Shown here: one piece after another, positions 45,705-54,644 of the stretch
Layout of the letters: each line of letters opens with the position of its first letter
How positions within the stretch are numbered: position 1 is the stretch's first letter
Notes under the pieces: generated by a model
Seen by the model: only the letters and a program-made list of their open reading frames with translations
Databases searched by the model: none
Told to the model about the DNA's origin: nothing
Made by a program: the position numbers and the translations under genes
NCBI RefSeq assembly: GCF_030764225.1
Contig: NZ_JASAXH010000012.1
DNA length: 64,000 nt
DNA from: Phocoenobacter atlanticus
Lineage (GTDB): Bacteria; Pseudomonadota; Gammaproteobacteria; Enterobacterales; Pasteurellaceae
Reading direction: 5' to 3' (one strand)

Positions 45705-46085
45705 ATGGCATATAGCGATAAAGTGATCGATCATTATGAAAACCCACGTAACGTAGGGATATTAGATAAACAAGATAGCCACGTTGGGACTGGAATGGTG
45801 GGTGCACCTGCGTGTGGCGATGTAATGCAACTCCAAATTAAAGTCAGCGATGATGGAATTATTGAAGATGCGAAATTCAAAACTTACGGTTGTGGCAGTG
45901 CGATTGCATCAAGCTCGCTAATTACTGAATGGGTAAAAGGGAAATCCCTTGATGAAGCACAATCTATTAAGAACAGTGATATTGCACAAGAACTTGAATT
46001 ACCGCCAGTAAAAGTGCATTGCTCAATTCTTGCAGAAGATGCGATCAAAGCAGCAATTTCTGACTACAAAGAGAAAAAACGTTAA
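45705..46085 (+). CDS. iscU: Iron-sulfur scaffold IscU
   Basis: The product has 126 residues with the three cluster cysteines Cys37 (GAPACGD), Cys63 (YGCGSA) and Cys106 (VHCSILAE), and the HscA-recognition motif LPPVK at 99-103. Clusters form here from sulfur given by IscS and are handed on with HscA/HscB. AAAGGA precedes the ATG. Confidence 0.97.
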   Translation: MAYSDKVIDHYENPRNVGILDKQDSHVGTGMVGAPACGDVMQLQIKVSDDGIIEDAKFKTYGCGSAIASSSLITEWVKGKSLDEAQSIKNSDIAQELELPPVKVHCSILAEDAIKAAISDYKEKKR

Positions 46086-46114
46086 TTTTCATAATGTTAT
46101 GAAAAATAAAAATA

Positions 46115-46157
46115 AAGCGGTAGGATTTTGCAAATTTTTAACAAAATCTTACCGCTT
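46115..46157. terminator. Inverted uptake-signal hairpin inside the isc operon
   Basis: AAGCGGTAGGATTTTG and its near-complement ending TACCGCTT form a long stem between iscU and iscA. It could reduce read-through and so lower the output of the downstream genes relative to iscRSU. Confidence 0.6.
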
Positions 46158-46203
46158 GTTGGTAATTAAAATTGATTAAGAATTTGAATTTTAAGGAATA
46201 ACA

Positions 46204-46527
46204 ATGGGAATTACATTAACGGAAGCAGCTGCAAACCGTGTTCAATTATTTTTAGAAAAACGAGGAAAGGGTATTGGTTTACGTTTAGGTGTTAAGACAT
46301 CAGGTTGTTCTGGTTTAGCTTATGTATTGGAATTTGTTGATGAATTAAATGAAGAAGATCAGGTGTTTGAACAGCACGGTATCAAAATTATTGTTGATCC
46401 CAAAAGCCTAATTCATTTAGAAGGCACAGAACTTGATTATGTCAAAGAAGGCTTAAATGAAGGATTTAAATACACTAACCCAAATGTAAAAGACGAATGT
46501 GGTTGTGGCGAAAGTTTTTATGTGTAA
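46204..46527 (+). CDS. iscA: A-type iron-sulfur carrier IscA
   Basis: The product has 107 residues with ligands Cys35 (SGCSG), Cys99 and Cys101 (ECGCGESF). It carries iron or assembled clusters to targets. Its TAA overlaps an ATG (46527), but the next gene probably begins at 46542. Preceded by AAGGA. Confidence 0.96.
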   Translation: MGITLTEAAANRVQLFLEKRGKGIGLRLGVKTSGCSGLAYVLEFVDELNEEDQVFEQHGIKIIVDPKSLIHLEGTELDYVKEGLNEGFKYTNPNVKDECGCGESFYV

Positions 46528-46541
46528 TGGATAAAATAATA

Positions 46542-47063
46542 ATGAATAATCCTTTTGAACTCTTTGATCTAGCGGTTAAATTTGAGATCGATAATGCAAA
46601 ATTATCCGCAAATTATCTCGCCTTACAGAAAGCATTACACCCAGATAATTTTGCAACGGGTACGGCTCAGGAACAACGCCAAGCAATGCAAAAATCAGCA
46701 CAACTGAATGACGCATTGCAAACCTTAAAAGATCCGATTTTACGTGCCGAAGCGATCATCGAAATTGCCACAGGAAAAGCAGAGAATATCGAACAAAAAA
46801 GCAATAATGATATCGAATTTTTAATGCAACAAATGCAGTGGCGAGAAACCTTAGAACAGATCGAAATTGCAAAAAATGAAGAAAATCTAACCGCTTTCAC
46901 AGCTGAAATTGAACAACAAAATAAAGAAATACTTAATCAGCTTACAGAAACCTTAGCAAATGAACAATGGCAACACGCCAAAGCATTATGCGATAAATTA
47001 CGTTTTATCAAAAAATTAAATGTCGAAATCGAGCGAGTAGAAGAGATTATTTTTGAGTTGTAA
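46542..47063 (+). CDS. hscB: Co-chaperone HscB
   Basis: The product has 173 residues (E. coli 171). The J-domain has the HPD motif in KALHPDNFATG and is followed by the helical IscU-binding domain. It delivers IscU to HscA and stimulates its ATPase. I choose MNNPFELFDL at 46542, which matches the family N-terminus; ATG 46527 and an upstream frame from 46497 inside iscA are less likely. In most relatives hscA follows at once; here two other genes intervene. Confidence 0.92.
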   Translation: MNNPFELFDLAVKFEIDNAKLSANYLALQKALHPDNFATGTAQEQRQAMQKSAQLNDALQTLKDPILRAEAIIEIATGKAENIEQKSNNDIEFLMQQMQWRETLEQIEIAKNEENLTAFTAEIEQQNKEILNQLTETLANEQWQHAKALCDKLRFIKKLNVEIERVEEIIFEL

Positions 47064-47088
47064 GTGAAATCAGCGAGGGAGTAGCGAA

Positions 47089-48144
47089 ATGAAAAAACAA
47101 CTTTTAAGTGTGGCAGATAGTGAATATAAAAATTTTATTGTTGAAATAAAAGATAAAATTAAACATTCACAACTTAAAGCAGCAATAAGTGTTAATTATG
47201 AACTACTTCATTTGTACTGGGAGTTAGGCGAACTCATTGTTAAAAAACAGAAAGAATATAAATGGGGCGAAGCTTTTTTAAAAGAACTTTCTAATGATTT
47301 GAAAAAAGAATTTCCTGATATGAAAGGATTTTCAGAGCAAAATTTAAGAAGTATTCGTTATTGGTTCTCTTTTTATAGTGAATATTTAATTGGCTTACAA
47401 GCTGTAAGCGAATTAGAAAAAGTAAAAAACTTGGTAAAAAGTATTCCTTGGGGACATAACCAAAGAATAATGTATAAATGCCAAACAGTAGCAGAAGCCT
47501 TGTTTTATGTGCAAAAGACGATTGATAATGGTTGGAGCAGAGCTGTTTTAGAACATCAAATTGAAAGTAATTTATATGTTAGAAATGGTAAAGCAATTAC
47601 TAACTTTGATAATAGATTACCAGAGGTTCAATCGGATTTAGCCAAGCAAACCCTGAAAGATCCTTATAATTTTGATTTTTTGACTTTGTCAGAACATCAT
47701 AATGAAAAGGAATTAGAAAATGCCTTAACGAGCCAGATTACTGAATTTTTATTGGAGCTTGGTGCAGGTTTTTCTTATATTGGTAAACAAGTACATTTAA
47801 AAGTGGGAGAAAGTGATTTTTATATTGGTTTACTTTTTTATCACGTAAAATTACATTGTTATGTTGTTGTCGAGCTTAAAACAGAGAAGTTTAAGCCAGA
47901 ATTTGCAGGCAAATTAAATTTTTATATTACAGCGGTTAATAAGCAACTTAAAACAGATTACGATAATGAAACCATTGGTATTCTGATTTGTAAGGATAAA
48001 GATAATATTGTTGCTGAATATTCTTTAAACCGAATTGATCAGCCAATAGGTGTCGCAGAATATGAAATCAGTGAGTATTTAGAAAGTAAGTTGAAAAATA
48101 GTTTACCAACAATAGAAGAAATTGAGAAAGAATTAACACCGTAG
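47089..48144 (+). CDS. DUF1016/YhcG-type PD-(D/E)XK nuclease-like protein, inserted in isc operon
   Basis: The product has 351 residues. The N-terminal DUF1016_N helical domain (about 1-165) has NYELLHLYWELGELI and GFSEQNLRSIRYWF; the C-terminal domain has the PD-(D/E)XK-like fold with VVELKTEKFKPEFAGKLNFYITAVN. In relatives the first strand reads FYIDLLFYH with a catalytic Asp; here it reads FYIGLLFYH (Asp to Gly), so nuclease activity may be lost. It lies between hscB and hscA in the same direction and ends in a palindrome. It is A/T-richer and more Lys-rich than its isc neighbours, consistent with acquisition. Confidence 0.8.
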   Translation: MKKQLLSVADSEYKNFIVEIKDKIKHSQLKAAISVNYELLHLYWELGELIVKKQKEYKWGEAFLKELSNDLKKEFPDMKGFSEQNLRSIRYWFSFYSEYLIGLQAVSELEKVKNLVKSIPWGHNQRIMYKCQTVAEALFYVQKTIDNGWSRAVLEHQIESNLYVRNGKAITNFDNRLPEVQSDLAKQTLKDPYNFDFLTLSEHHNEKELENALTSQITEFLLELGAGFSYIGKQVHLKVGESDFYIGLLFYHVKLHCYVVVELKTEKFKPEFAGKLNFYITAVNKQLKTDYDNETIGILICKDKDNIVAEYSLNRIDQPIGVAEYEISEYLESKLKNSLPTIEEIEKELTP

Positions 48145-48165
48145 AGACAGGGTATGCCCTGTCTC
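48144..48165. repeat. Palindrome GAGACAGGG-TATG-CCCTGTCTC
   Basis: A perfect 9-bp stem begins on the last base of the DUF1016 stop codon. The same arms recur as a longer palindrome at 51366-51393 at the other end of the inserted/operon region. It may act as a weak terminator or be a REP-like mobile palindrome. Confidence 0.75.
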
Positions 48166-48205
48166 CAAAATAAATATAAAATTAATTTAGAAGTTGGGGA
48201 TTAAA

Positions 48206-48883
48206 ATGCAAGATTTAGAACAGCTCATTAACGTGCCAAAACCTGCGTGGGATATTTTGGAAACGTGGTTTGCACAGACAAGAAATAGTTTTGAAATTTT
48301 AGAAAAAGATGATGAGCGAGCAGCACAAGAATTATTAACCTTGCAACTAAATATTGGTACACCATTGGGTGCAGTTATTTTTGAAACAGGTGGCATTTTA
48401 GTTAAAAATGGTTGGTTGCGTTTGTTAGGTTCAGGATCAAAAAAAATGGATCGTGGTTTAACGGAATGGAACTATGGCAAAACCTTTGCTGAATCAGGCG
48501 AAAAGCCGAGTTATTTATTAGTGGCTGATGATGTTATTGGTGGCTATTTTGCATTAAATTCTGGTGGTTTAGCCGGTGGATTAGGCAAAATTCATTATTT
48601 TTCGCCAGTAACAGAACAATGGAAAGACTTAAATTTAGGCTATTCAGAATTTTTAGGTTGGGCGTTAAATGCGGATTTAGATAGTTTTTATCAAGGGCTA
48701 TTTTGGGATAATTGGCAACAGCAAGTGGGCGAGTTAAGTGGTAATCAAGTGCTAATTTTTACGCCTGAATTATCTGTTAAAACCGATAATCAACGTCACT
48801 CACAGGTTGTGCCGATTGAACGTCATTACCAAGCCACTTTTAAAACAGACGATAAATTTGGTGGGGCGTATTCCGTCAGTTAA
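48206..48883 (+). CDS. DUF2625 family protein, within isc operon
   Basis: The product has 225 residues with the DUF2625 features NIGTPLGAVIFETGGILVKNGWLRLLGSGS, WNYGKTF, YLLVADDVIGGYFALNSGGL and GKIHYFSPVTEQWKDLNLGYSEFLGWAL. The fold and role are unknown; no signal peptide or membrane helix is seen, so it is probably cytosolic. The ATG at 48206 follows GGGG; a TTG four codons earlier is less likely. It sits just before hscA (26 bases), after the DUF1016 gene. Confidence 0.8.
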   Translation: MQDLEQLINVPKPAWDILETWFAQTRNSFEILEKDDERAAQELLTLQLNIGTPLGAVIFETGGILVKNGWLRLLGSGSKKMDRGLTEWNYGKTFAESGEKPSYLLVADDVIGGYFALNSGGLAGGLGKIHYFSPVTEQWKDLNLGYSEFLGWALNADLDSFYQGLFWDNWQQQVGELSGNQVLIFTPELSVKTDNQRHSQVVPIERHYQATFKTDDKFGGAYSVS

Positions 48884-48909
48884 GAATAAAAAAGAAATAA
48901 GAGAAAATA

Positions 48910-50763
48910 ATGGCATTATTACAAATTACAGAACCGGGTCAAAGTGTTGAACCACATCAAGTAAAATTGGCGGTGGGGATTGATTTAGGCACAACAAATT
49001 CGTTGGTGGCAAGTGTACGCAGTGGGCAAGCAACGATTTTAAATGATAAACAAGAGCGAGCGTTAATTCCGTCTATCGTACATTATGCGGATGAGAAAAA
49101 ATTGATTGGCTATGAAGCCTTTGAAAAAGCGAGTGTCGATCCACAAAATACAGTTATTTCTGTGAAACGTTTGATTGGGCGTAGTCTAAGCGATATTCAG
49201 CAACGTTACCCTAAATTACCTTATCAGTTTACAGAAAGCGATAATGGATTACCGTTATTACAAACCCGTCAAGGTAACAAAAGCCCTGTTGAGATTTCAA
49301 GTGATATTTTAAGTCATCTTAATTATATTGCTGAACAGCGTTTAGCGGGCGAATTATCCGGCGTGGTAATTACTGTGCCAGCCTATTTTGATGATGCACA
49401 ACGTCAAAGCACCAAAGACGCCGCTCGTTTAGTAGGCTTAAATGTATTACGTCTGTTAAATGAACCAACGGCAGCAGCGATTGCTTATGGTTTGGATAGC
49501 GGACAAGAAGGTGTGATTGCCGTTTACGATTTAGGCGGCGGTACTTTTGATATTTCGATTTTACGCCTATCTCGTGGCGTATTTGAAGTGCTAGCGACGG
49601 GGGGCGATACCGCATTAGGTGGCGATGATTTTGATCATCTAATTGCAAATTGGATCGTGGAACAATCTCAGATTGCACCACAAAATAATACTGAACAACG
49701 AGATTTATTAACCCTTGCAACCCAAATTAAAATCGCATTAAGTGAGCAAGAAACCGCAACGATTAGTTGGAAAGCGTGGCAAGGCGAATTATTAAAATTG
49801 CAATTTTCTGATCTAATCGCACCGCTTGTAAAACGCTCATTGATGACTTGTCGTCGTGCGTTAAAAGATGCTCAAATTTCTAATGATGAAGTGCAACAAG
49901 TCGTAATGGTGGGCGGTTCAACCCGTGTGCCTTATGTACGTGAAAAAGTGGGCGAATTTTTTGGAAAAACACCGCTAACCTCCATCGATCCTGATAAAGT
50001 AGTGGCACTTGGGGCAGCAATTCAAGCGGATATTTTAGTGGGTAATAAACCTGATTCGGATATGTTATTGCTTGATGTTGTACCACTTTCATTAGGCATT
50101 GAAACAATGGGCGGATTAGTGGAAAAAATCATTCCACGCAACACCACCATTCCTGTGGCAAAAGCCCAAGAATTTACCACCTTTAAAGATGGACAAACTG
50201 CAATGACGGTTCATGTGGTGCAAGGCGAACGTGAGTTAGTGGCAGATTGTCGCTCATTAGGGCGTTTTACATTGCATGGCATTCCACCGATGGTGGCGGG
50301 TGCAGCACATATTCGTGTGACTTATCAAGTGGATGCTGATGGCTTATTAAGTGTAACCGCAATGGAGAAATCCACCAAAGTACAAGCCTCAATTCAAATT
50401 AAACCCTCTTATGGGTTAAGCGATGATGAAATCACCCAGATGATCAAATCGTCTTTTGAGAATGCGAAACAAGACATTACGGCTCGTGAATTAGCAGAAC
50501 AGCGAGTAGAGGCGGATCGTGTGATTGAAAGCGTGATTAACGCATTAAAAGCAGACGGTGTGGAATTATTAAGTGAAGCTGAATTTCATCAAATTGAACA
50601 GGTGTTAGCCGAATTGATTGAAATTAAAAAAGGCGAAGATCGTAGTTTGATTGCTCAGGGAATTAAAAAAGTCGATTTAGCCACGCAAGAATTTGCGGCA
50701 CGACGAATGAATGCGTCTGTGAATAAAGCATTAACAGGAAAATCTGTTAGTGAAGTTGAATAG
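48910..50763 (+). CDS. hscA: Hsp70-type chaperone HscA
   Basis: The product has 617 residues (E. coli 616). The ATPase domain shows GIDLGTTNSLVA, NEPTAAAIAYGLD, VYDLGGGTFDISIL and VMVGGSTRVPYVRE; the substrate domain follows from about 390. It binds the LPPVK motif of IscU with help from HscB and promotes cluster transfer. fdx begins 15 bases after its stop. Confidence 0.97.
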   Translation: MALLQITEPGQSVEPHQVKLAVGIDLGTTNSLVASVRSGQATILNDKQERALIPSIVHYADEKKLIGYEAFEKASVDPQNTVISVKRLIGRSLSDIQQRYPKLPYQFTESDNGLPLLQTRQGNKSPVEISSDILSHLNYIAEQRLAGELSGVVITVPAYFDDAQRQSTKDAARLVGLNVLRLLNEPTAAAIAYGLDSGQEGVIAVYDLGGGTFDISILRLSRGVFEVLATGGDTALGGDDFDHLIANWIVEQSQIAPQNNTEQRDLLTLATQIKIALSEQETATISWKAWQGELLKLQFSDLIAPLVKRSLMTCRRALKDAQISNDEVQQVVMVGGSTRVPYVREKVGEFFGKTPLTSIDPDKVVALGAAIQADILVGNKPDSDMLLLDVVPLSLGIETMGGLVEKIIPRNTTIPVAKAQEFTTFKDGQTAMTVHVVQGERELVADCRSLGRFTLHGIPPMVAGAAHIRVTYQVDADGLLSVTAMEKSTKVQASIQIKPSYGLSDDEITQMIKSSFENAKQDITARELAEQRVEADRVIESVINALKADGVELLSEAEFHQIEQVLAELIEIKKGEDRSLIAQGIKKVDLATQEFAARRMNASVNKALTGKSVSEVE

Positions 50764-50778
50764 TATAAAGGAAAGAAA

Positions 50779-51120
50779 ATGCCAAAAATAGTCGTTTTAC
50801 CCCACGAAGATCTTTGCCCAGAGGGTGATGTAATTGAAGCAAAAGAGGGCGATAACTTACTCAATTTAATGTTAGATAAACATATTGAAGTGGATCACGC
50901 CTGTGAAAAATCCTGTGCTTGTACTACTTGCCACTTGATTATTCGTGAAGGCTTTGATTCATTAAATGAAGCCAGCGATCTGGAAGAAGATATGCTTGAT
51001 AAAGCGTGGGGCTTGGAAATGGATAGCCGTTTGGGTTGTCAATGTATTGTGGGCGATGAAGATTTAGTGGTAGAAATTCCAAAATATACCTTAAATCACG
51101 CCAAAGAAGCGGATCACTAA
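50779..51120 (+). CDS. fdx: Isc [2Fe-2S] ferredoxin
   Basis: The product has 113 residues. The cluster ligands Cys42, Cys48, Cys51 and Cys87 lie in HACEKSCACTTCH and RLGCQC; the extra Cys46 is also present, as in E. coli Fdx. It supplies electrons for cluster assembly on IscU. AAAGGAAAG precedes the start, and iscX starts 9 bases after the stop. Confidence 0.96.
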   Translation: MPKIVVLPHEDLCPEGDVIEAKEGDNLLNLMLDKHIEVDHACEKSCACTTCHLIIREGFDSLNEASDLEEDMLDKAWGLEMDSRLGCQCIVGDEDLVVEIPKYTLNHAKEADH

Positions 51121-51129
51121 GGAAGAGTA

Positions 51130-51333
51130 ATGAAATTAACTTGGCAAGATACACAAGACATAGCAATCGAACTTTATGAACGCGATCCTGATTTAGATCC
51201 AAAAACAGTACGTTTTACGGATATGCACCGTTGGATTTGTGAGTTAGAGGGATTTGATGATGATCCACAAAAATCGAATGAGAAAATTTTAGAGTCTATT
51301 TTATTAAAATGGCTTGATGAATATGATGAGTAA
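51130..51333 (+). CDS. iscX: IscX (YfhJ)
   Basis: The product has 67 acidic residues, with the family motifs TDMHRWICELEGFDDDPQKSNE and ILLKWLDEYDE. It binds iron and IscS and tunes cluster assembly. It is the last gene of the isc operon and is followed by a strong palindrome. GGAAGAG precedes the ATG. Confidence 0.95.
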   Translation: MKLTWQDTQDIAIELYERDPDLDPKTVRFTDMHRWICELEGFDDDPQKSNEKILESILLKWLDEYDE

Positions 51334-51365
51334 ATTTGTAAATTCAATATTCAGTATTCAGTATT

Positions 51366-51393
51366 GAGACAGGGTATAACGATACCCTGTCTC
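51366..51393 (+). terminator. Strong palindrome at the end of the isc operon
   Basis: GAGACAGGGTAT pairs perfectly over 12 bp with ATACCCTGTCTC around the loop AACG. It ends the isc operon and also faces the convergent small membrane gene. The arms are shared with the palindrome at 48144-48165. Confidence 0.8.
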
Positions 51394-51410
51394 CCTGTGA
51401 TTACAAAGAA

Positions 51411-51632
51411 TTATTTTTTAGCTTTTAATTCTTTAAATATATAATAACTATTAATGCAGGCAACAAAAATGTTTAAGCCTACCACTGGGTAAGATTTAAG
51501 TAGTAACCCATAAATCATAAATAAAATACACCCAATAGTATTAACAAAACGTAATTTAGTCACATCTTTAAGTAAGAAAGAGCAAGACACGGTAAGCATT
51601 GCCGCATAGCCTAAAATTTCAATATAGTTCAT
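51411..51632 (-). CDS. Small membrane protein, YgjV/SemiSWEET-like
   Basis: The product has 73 residues with three hydrophobic helices (about 5-20, 27-43, 46-65): MNYIEILGYAAMLTVSCSFLLKDV, LRFVNTIGCILFMIYGLLL, and YPVVGLNIFVACINSYYIFK. The triple-helix layout and the Asn-containing third helix resemble YgjV or SemiSWEET half-transporters, which would need to form dimers; the assignment is tentative. I choose the ATG at 51632; a longer frame begins at 51665. Confidence 0.6.
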   Translation of the reverse strand: MNYIEILGYAAMLTVSCSFLLKDVTKLRFVNTIGCILFMIYGLLLKSYPVVGLNIFVACINSYYIFKELKAKK

Positions 51633-51730
51633 TTTTAATTCTCTTAATAAAAAATAGGTGACCATTATAAAGACATTTGTAACATATTGAAATAGTTATA
51701 CAAAATAGCAAAGGTTTGCGTAATAAAAAC

Positions 51731-52510
51731 TTATAAAAATAATGGACCTAATGGCGTTTTTGGGATATTAAACTGTTCTGGATAATGCACATCAACCAAA
51801 TATAACCCTGCTGCTTTTGCGGTTGGAGCAGCTAATTGTCGATCTTTTTGTTCAAGTAACCATTTGATCCATTCAGGTTCTTGATTTTCACAACCTACTT
51901 CAATTAAACTCCCCACAATATTTCTGACCATATGATGTACAAAAGCATTCGCTTGGATATCAATAATCACAAATTGCCCATTATGAGTGACAATTAAATG
52001 ATGAATATTACGATTTGGGCTATTTGACTGACACTGTGCGGCACGAAATGAGCTAAAATCATTTTCACCCAACAGAAATTGTCCCGCTTGGTGCATTTTT
52101 TGATGATCAAGTGGAACATTATAATGGGATATCCCCTTTGGCAGGATTGCAGAGCGAAGGTTATTATTATAGATAATATAACGATAACGGCGAGCTGTAG
52201 CACTAAAACGAGCGTGAAAATCGGGTTCAACGTCAATAGACCATTTAACAGAAATATCATCAGGTAGGTGAGCATTCGTTCCAAAACACCAGCTTTTTAA
52301 AGGACGATTCACATCTGTTTCAAAATGCACTACCTGTCCTGTACTGTGAACTCCAGAGTCAGTACGTCCTGCACAAAATACCTCAATTGGAGAATTGGCA
52401 ATAATAGATAATGCTTTTTCTAATTGTTCTTGAACACTGATAACAGATTGTTGCTTCTGCCAACCAAAATAACGACTTCCGTCATACTCAATACCTAATG
52501 CAATTTTCAT
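51731..52510 (-). CDS. truA: tRNA pseudouridine(38-40) synthase TruA
   Basis: The product has 259 residues. The catalytic Asp51 is in CAGRTDSGVHSTGQVVHF; also seen are MKIALGIEYDGSRYFGWQ and the C-terminal FVHHMVRNIVGSLIEVG. It modifies the anticodon stem-loop of many tRNAs. It stands alone; a single uptake signal (ACAAGCGGT, 52551) lies upstream. Confidence 0.95.
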   Translation of the reverse strand: MKIALGIEYDGSRYFGWQKQQSVISVQEQLEKALSIIANSPIEVFCAGRTDSGVHSTGQVVHFETDVNRPLKSWCFGTNAHLPDDISVKWSIDVEPDFHARFSATARRYRYIIYNNNLRSAILPKGISHYNVPLDHQKMHQAGQFLLGENDFSSFRAAQCQSNSPNRNIHHLIVTHNGQFVIIDIQANAFVHHMVRNIVGSLIEVGCENQEPEWIKWLLEQKDRQLAAPTAKAAGLYLVDVHYPEQFNIPKTPLGPLFL

Positions 52511-52749
52511 TTGAATTTATTAAATTATTAACAATAAAAGATATTGTACTACAAGCGGTATGATTTTTTGAGATTTTTGCAATTTTTTACCTCACTTTTT
52601 GAGTATACCAATTGGAGGGGGAAATAACGACTTTCACATACGATCTTGTCTTGAGAAAAACAACATTAAATTAAATTTAATCTAAAAATAGTCTCGTTAT
52701 GAAAAGATCGTTATACTATACTTTATTTGTTACTTTTTAGGACAGAAAT

Positions 52750-54636
52750 ATGATGGAAATTGAACTACTTGAAATCAAAAACTTTCTAGCACAGCTCGCT
52801 CCTTTTGATGAATTGCCAGAAGAAGCACTCAATGAATTAGCCCATAATATAGAAATTCGTTATTTTCGTGCTGAAACACCGATTTTAACTTATAATGCAG
52901 ACATTGACTCACTCTATGTAATGCGTAGTGGTGTAGTTGAGGTTTATCGTCGCAGTGGCAAACTGTATAACCGAATGACAGAAGGACAAATCTTTGGTCA
53001 AATGGGACTCTTTATGAATAATAAAGTGCGTTTTCCTGTTACGGCGATTGAAGATACCCTTGCTTATTGCATTCCTGCTGAAATTTTTCATCGCTATTGC
53101 AATGATTATGAAGTCTTCGCTGATTTTATGGAAGTGGAAGGTACTCAGCGTTTAAGCCAAGTGATTTCTAATAGTGAAAATGATCTTACCCAATCTAAAG
53201 TAAAAACCTTAATTACTCGCCCAGCAGTTATTGTAGATCAAAATACATCAATTACAGATACCGCGGCTTGTATGAAAGAAGAAAATGTTTCAGCCGTATT
53301 AATCGCAAATTCAGCAATTAAAGAGACGAATGAAGATGATGATATCGATCCATTTGTGGGTATTATTACCGATCGAGATTTGTGTACTCGAGTGTTAGCA
53401 GAAAAAATTGATCCTGCCACATCCATTAGTGAAGTCGTATCACCAAGCTTATACTGTCTAGATGGTAATGCTTATGTGTATGAAGCAATGATGACAATGC
53501 TCCGTTATAATATTAACCACTTGCCTATTATGAATAAAGGTGAGGCAATTGGTATTATTTCCAATACCGATTTACTCCGTCACGAATCGCAAAATAGTCT
53601 GTTGATTGTAAACAGCATTTTCCAACAGAATAGTATTGAAGAATTAGCTATTATTGCAGGGCAAGTGAAAGATTGCTTTGTACGAATGGTACAAGAAGAA
53701 GCCAATTCACATATGGTTGGATCTGCAATGGCAGTGATTGGACGTAGTTTCAAACAGCGTTTAGCTGAACTTGCCGAAGAAAAATTAGGTACAGCACCAA
53801 TTCCTTATTGCCTATTAGCCTTAGGTTCAATGGCTCGTGATGAACAGCTTATTGTTACCGATCAAGATAATGCGTTGATCCTTGATGAGAGCTACGATCC
53901 AAAATTACATAATGATTATTTTGAACAATTCTCACATTTTATTTGCGACGGCTTAGCGGCTTGTGGCTATACTTATTGCACTGGCGATATTATGGCAACC
54001 AACCCTGAATGGCGTAAAACCCTAAGCGAATGGAAAGAAACCTTTGTCGATTGGATCGATAATCCCAATCCAAAAGCCTTACTAAATAGCTCAATTTTCT
54101 TTGATTTAGACGGCGTTTATGGTCGTACTAAGTGGGCAGAACAGCTATATAGCTTCGTCGTACAACGTGCCAGAAAAAATAATGTTTTCTTAGGGGCATT
54201 AGCTCACACAGCAGGGCTACGCACTCCACCACTGGGTTTCTTTAAAAATTTTGTAATGGAAAATGACGGTCGTCATCAAAAATCGATCAACCTAAAACGT
54301 CGAGGCACAGCCCCACTGGCAGACTTAATACGTGTTCACGCTCTATCCATCGGATCATTAGCTAAAAACTCCTTTGAGCGTTTAGAAAATATTATTGAAG
54401 CAGGTATTTTGCCACGTAATCAAGGGCAAGATTTACAAAATGCGTTAGAATTATTGTCAATTGTACGTATTCGTCATCAAGCCAATGATATCTTAGAAGA
54501 TCTTGAACCTGATAATAATATCGAACCTGAAGCAATGTCAGATTTTGAACGCCGTAATTTAAAAGATGCCTTTTTGGTGCTAAGTAATGCCCAAAAATTC
54601 ATTAAATTCCGCTATCCGCCAAGACGTAAATATTAA
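52750..54636 (+). CDS. cNMP-binding / CBS / DUF294 nucleotidyltransferase-like regulator
   Basis: The product has 628 residues. In order: a cyclic-nucleotide-binding fold (about 1-130, with SLYVMRSGVVEVYRRSGK and EGQIFGQMGLF), two CBS domains (about 155-285, with GIITDRDLCTRVLA and GIISNTDLL), a DUF294 nucleotidyltransferase domain with GSMARDEQLIVTDQDNALI at 358 onward, and a helical DUF294 C-terminal domain to the end. The GSxxRxEQ...DQD motif is GlnD-like and seems intact. The target is unknown. A DEDD exonuclease gene follows after 8 bases, a pairing seen in other gamma-proteobacteria. Either of two adjacent ATGs (52750, 52753) may start it. Confidence 0.85.
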   Translation: MMEIELLEIKNFLAQLAPFDELPEEALNELAHNIEIRYFRAETPILTYNADIDSLYVMRSGVVEVYRRSGKLYNRMTEGQIFGQMGLFMNNKVRFPVTAIEDTLAYCIPAEIFHRYCNDYEVFADFMEVEGTQRLSQVISNSENDLTQSKVKTLITRPAVIVDQNTSITDTAACMKEENVSAVLIANSAIKETNEDDDIDPFVGIITDRDLCTRVLAEKIDPATSISEVVSPSLYCLDGNAYVYEAMMTMLRYNINHLPIMNKGEAIGIISNTDLLRHESQNSLLIVNSIFQQNSIEELAIIAGQVKDCFVRMVQEEANSHMVGSAMAVIGRSFKQRLAELAEEKLGTAPIPYCLLALGSMARDEQLIVTDQDNALILDESYDPKLHNDYFEQFSHFICDGLAACGYTYCTGDIMATNPEWRKTLSEWKETFVDWIDNPNPKALLNSSIFFDLDGVYGRTKWAEQLYSFVVQRARKNNVFLGALAHTAGLRTPPLGFFKNFVMENDGRHQKSINLKRRGTAPLADLIRVHALSIGSLAKNSFERLENIIEAGILPRNQGQDLQNALELLSIVRIRHQANDILEDLEPDNNIEPEAMSDFERRNLKDAFLVLSNAQKFIKFRYPPRRKY

Positions 54637-54644
54637 GGGGAAAT

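Noticed and set aside
46497..46541. Longer N-terminus for hscB
   Set aside because: The upstream part lies inside iscA in another frame, and the family N-terminus (MNNPFELFDL) starts at 46542.
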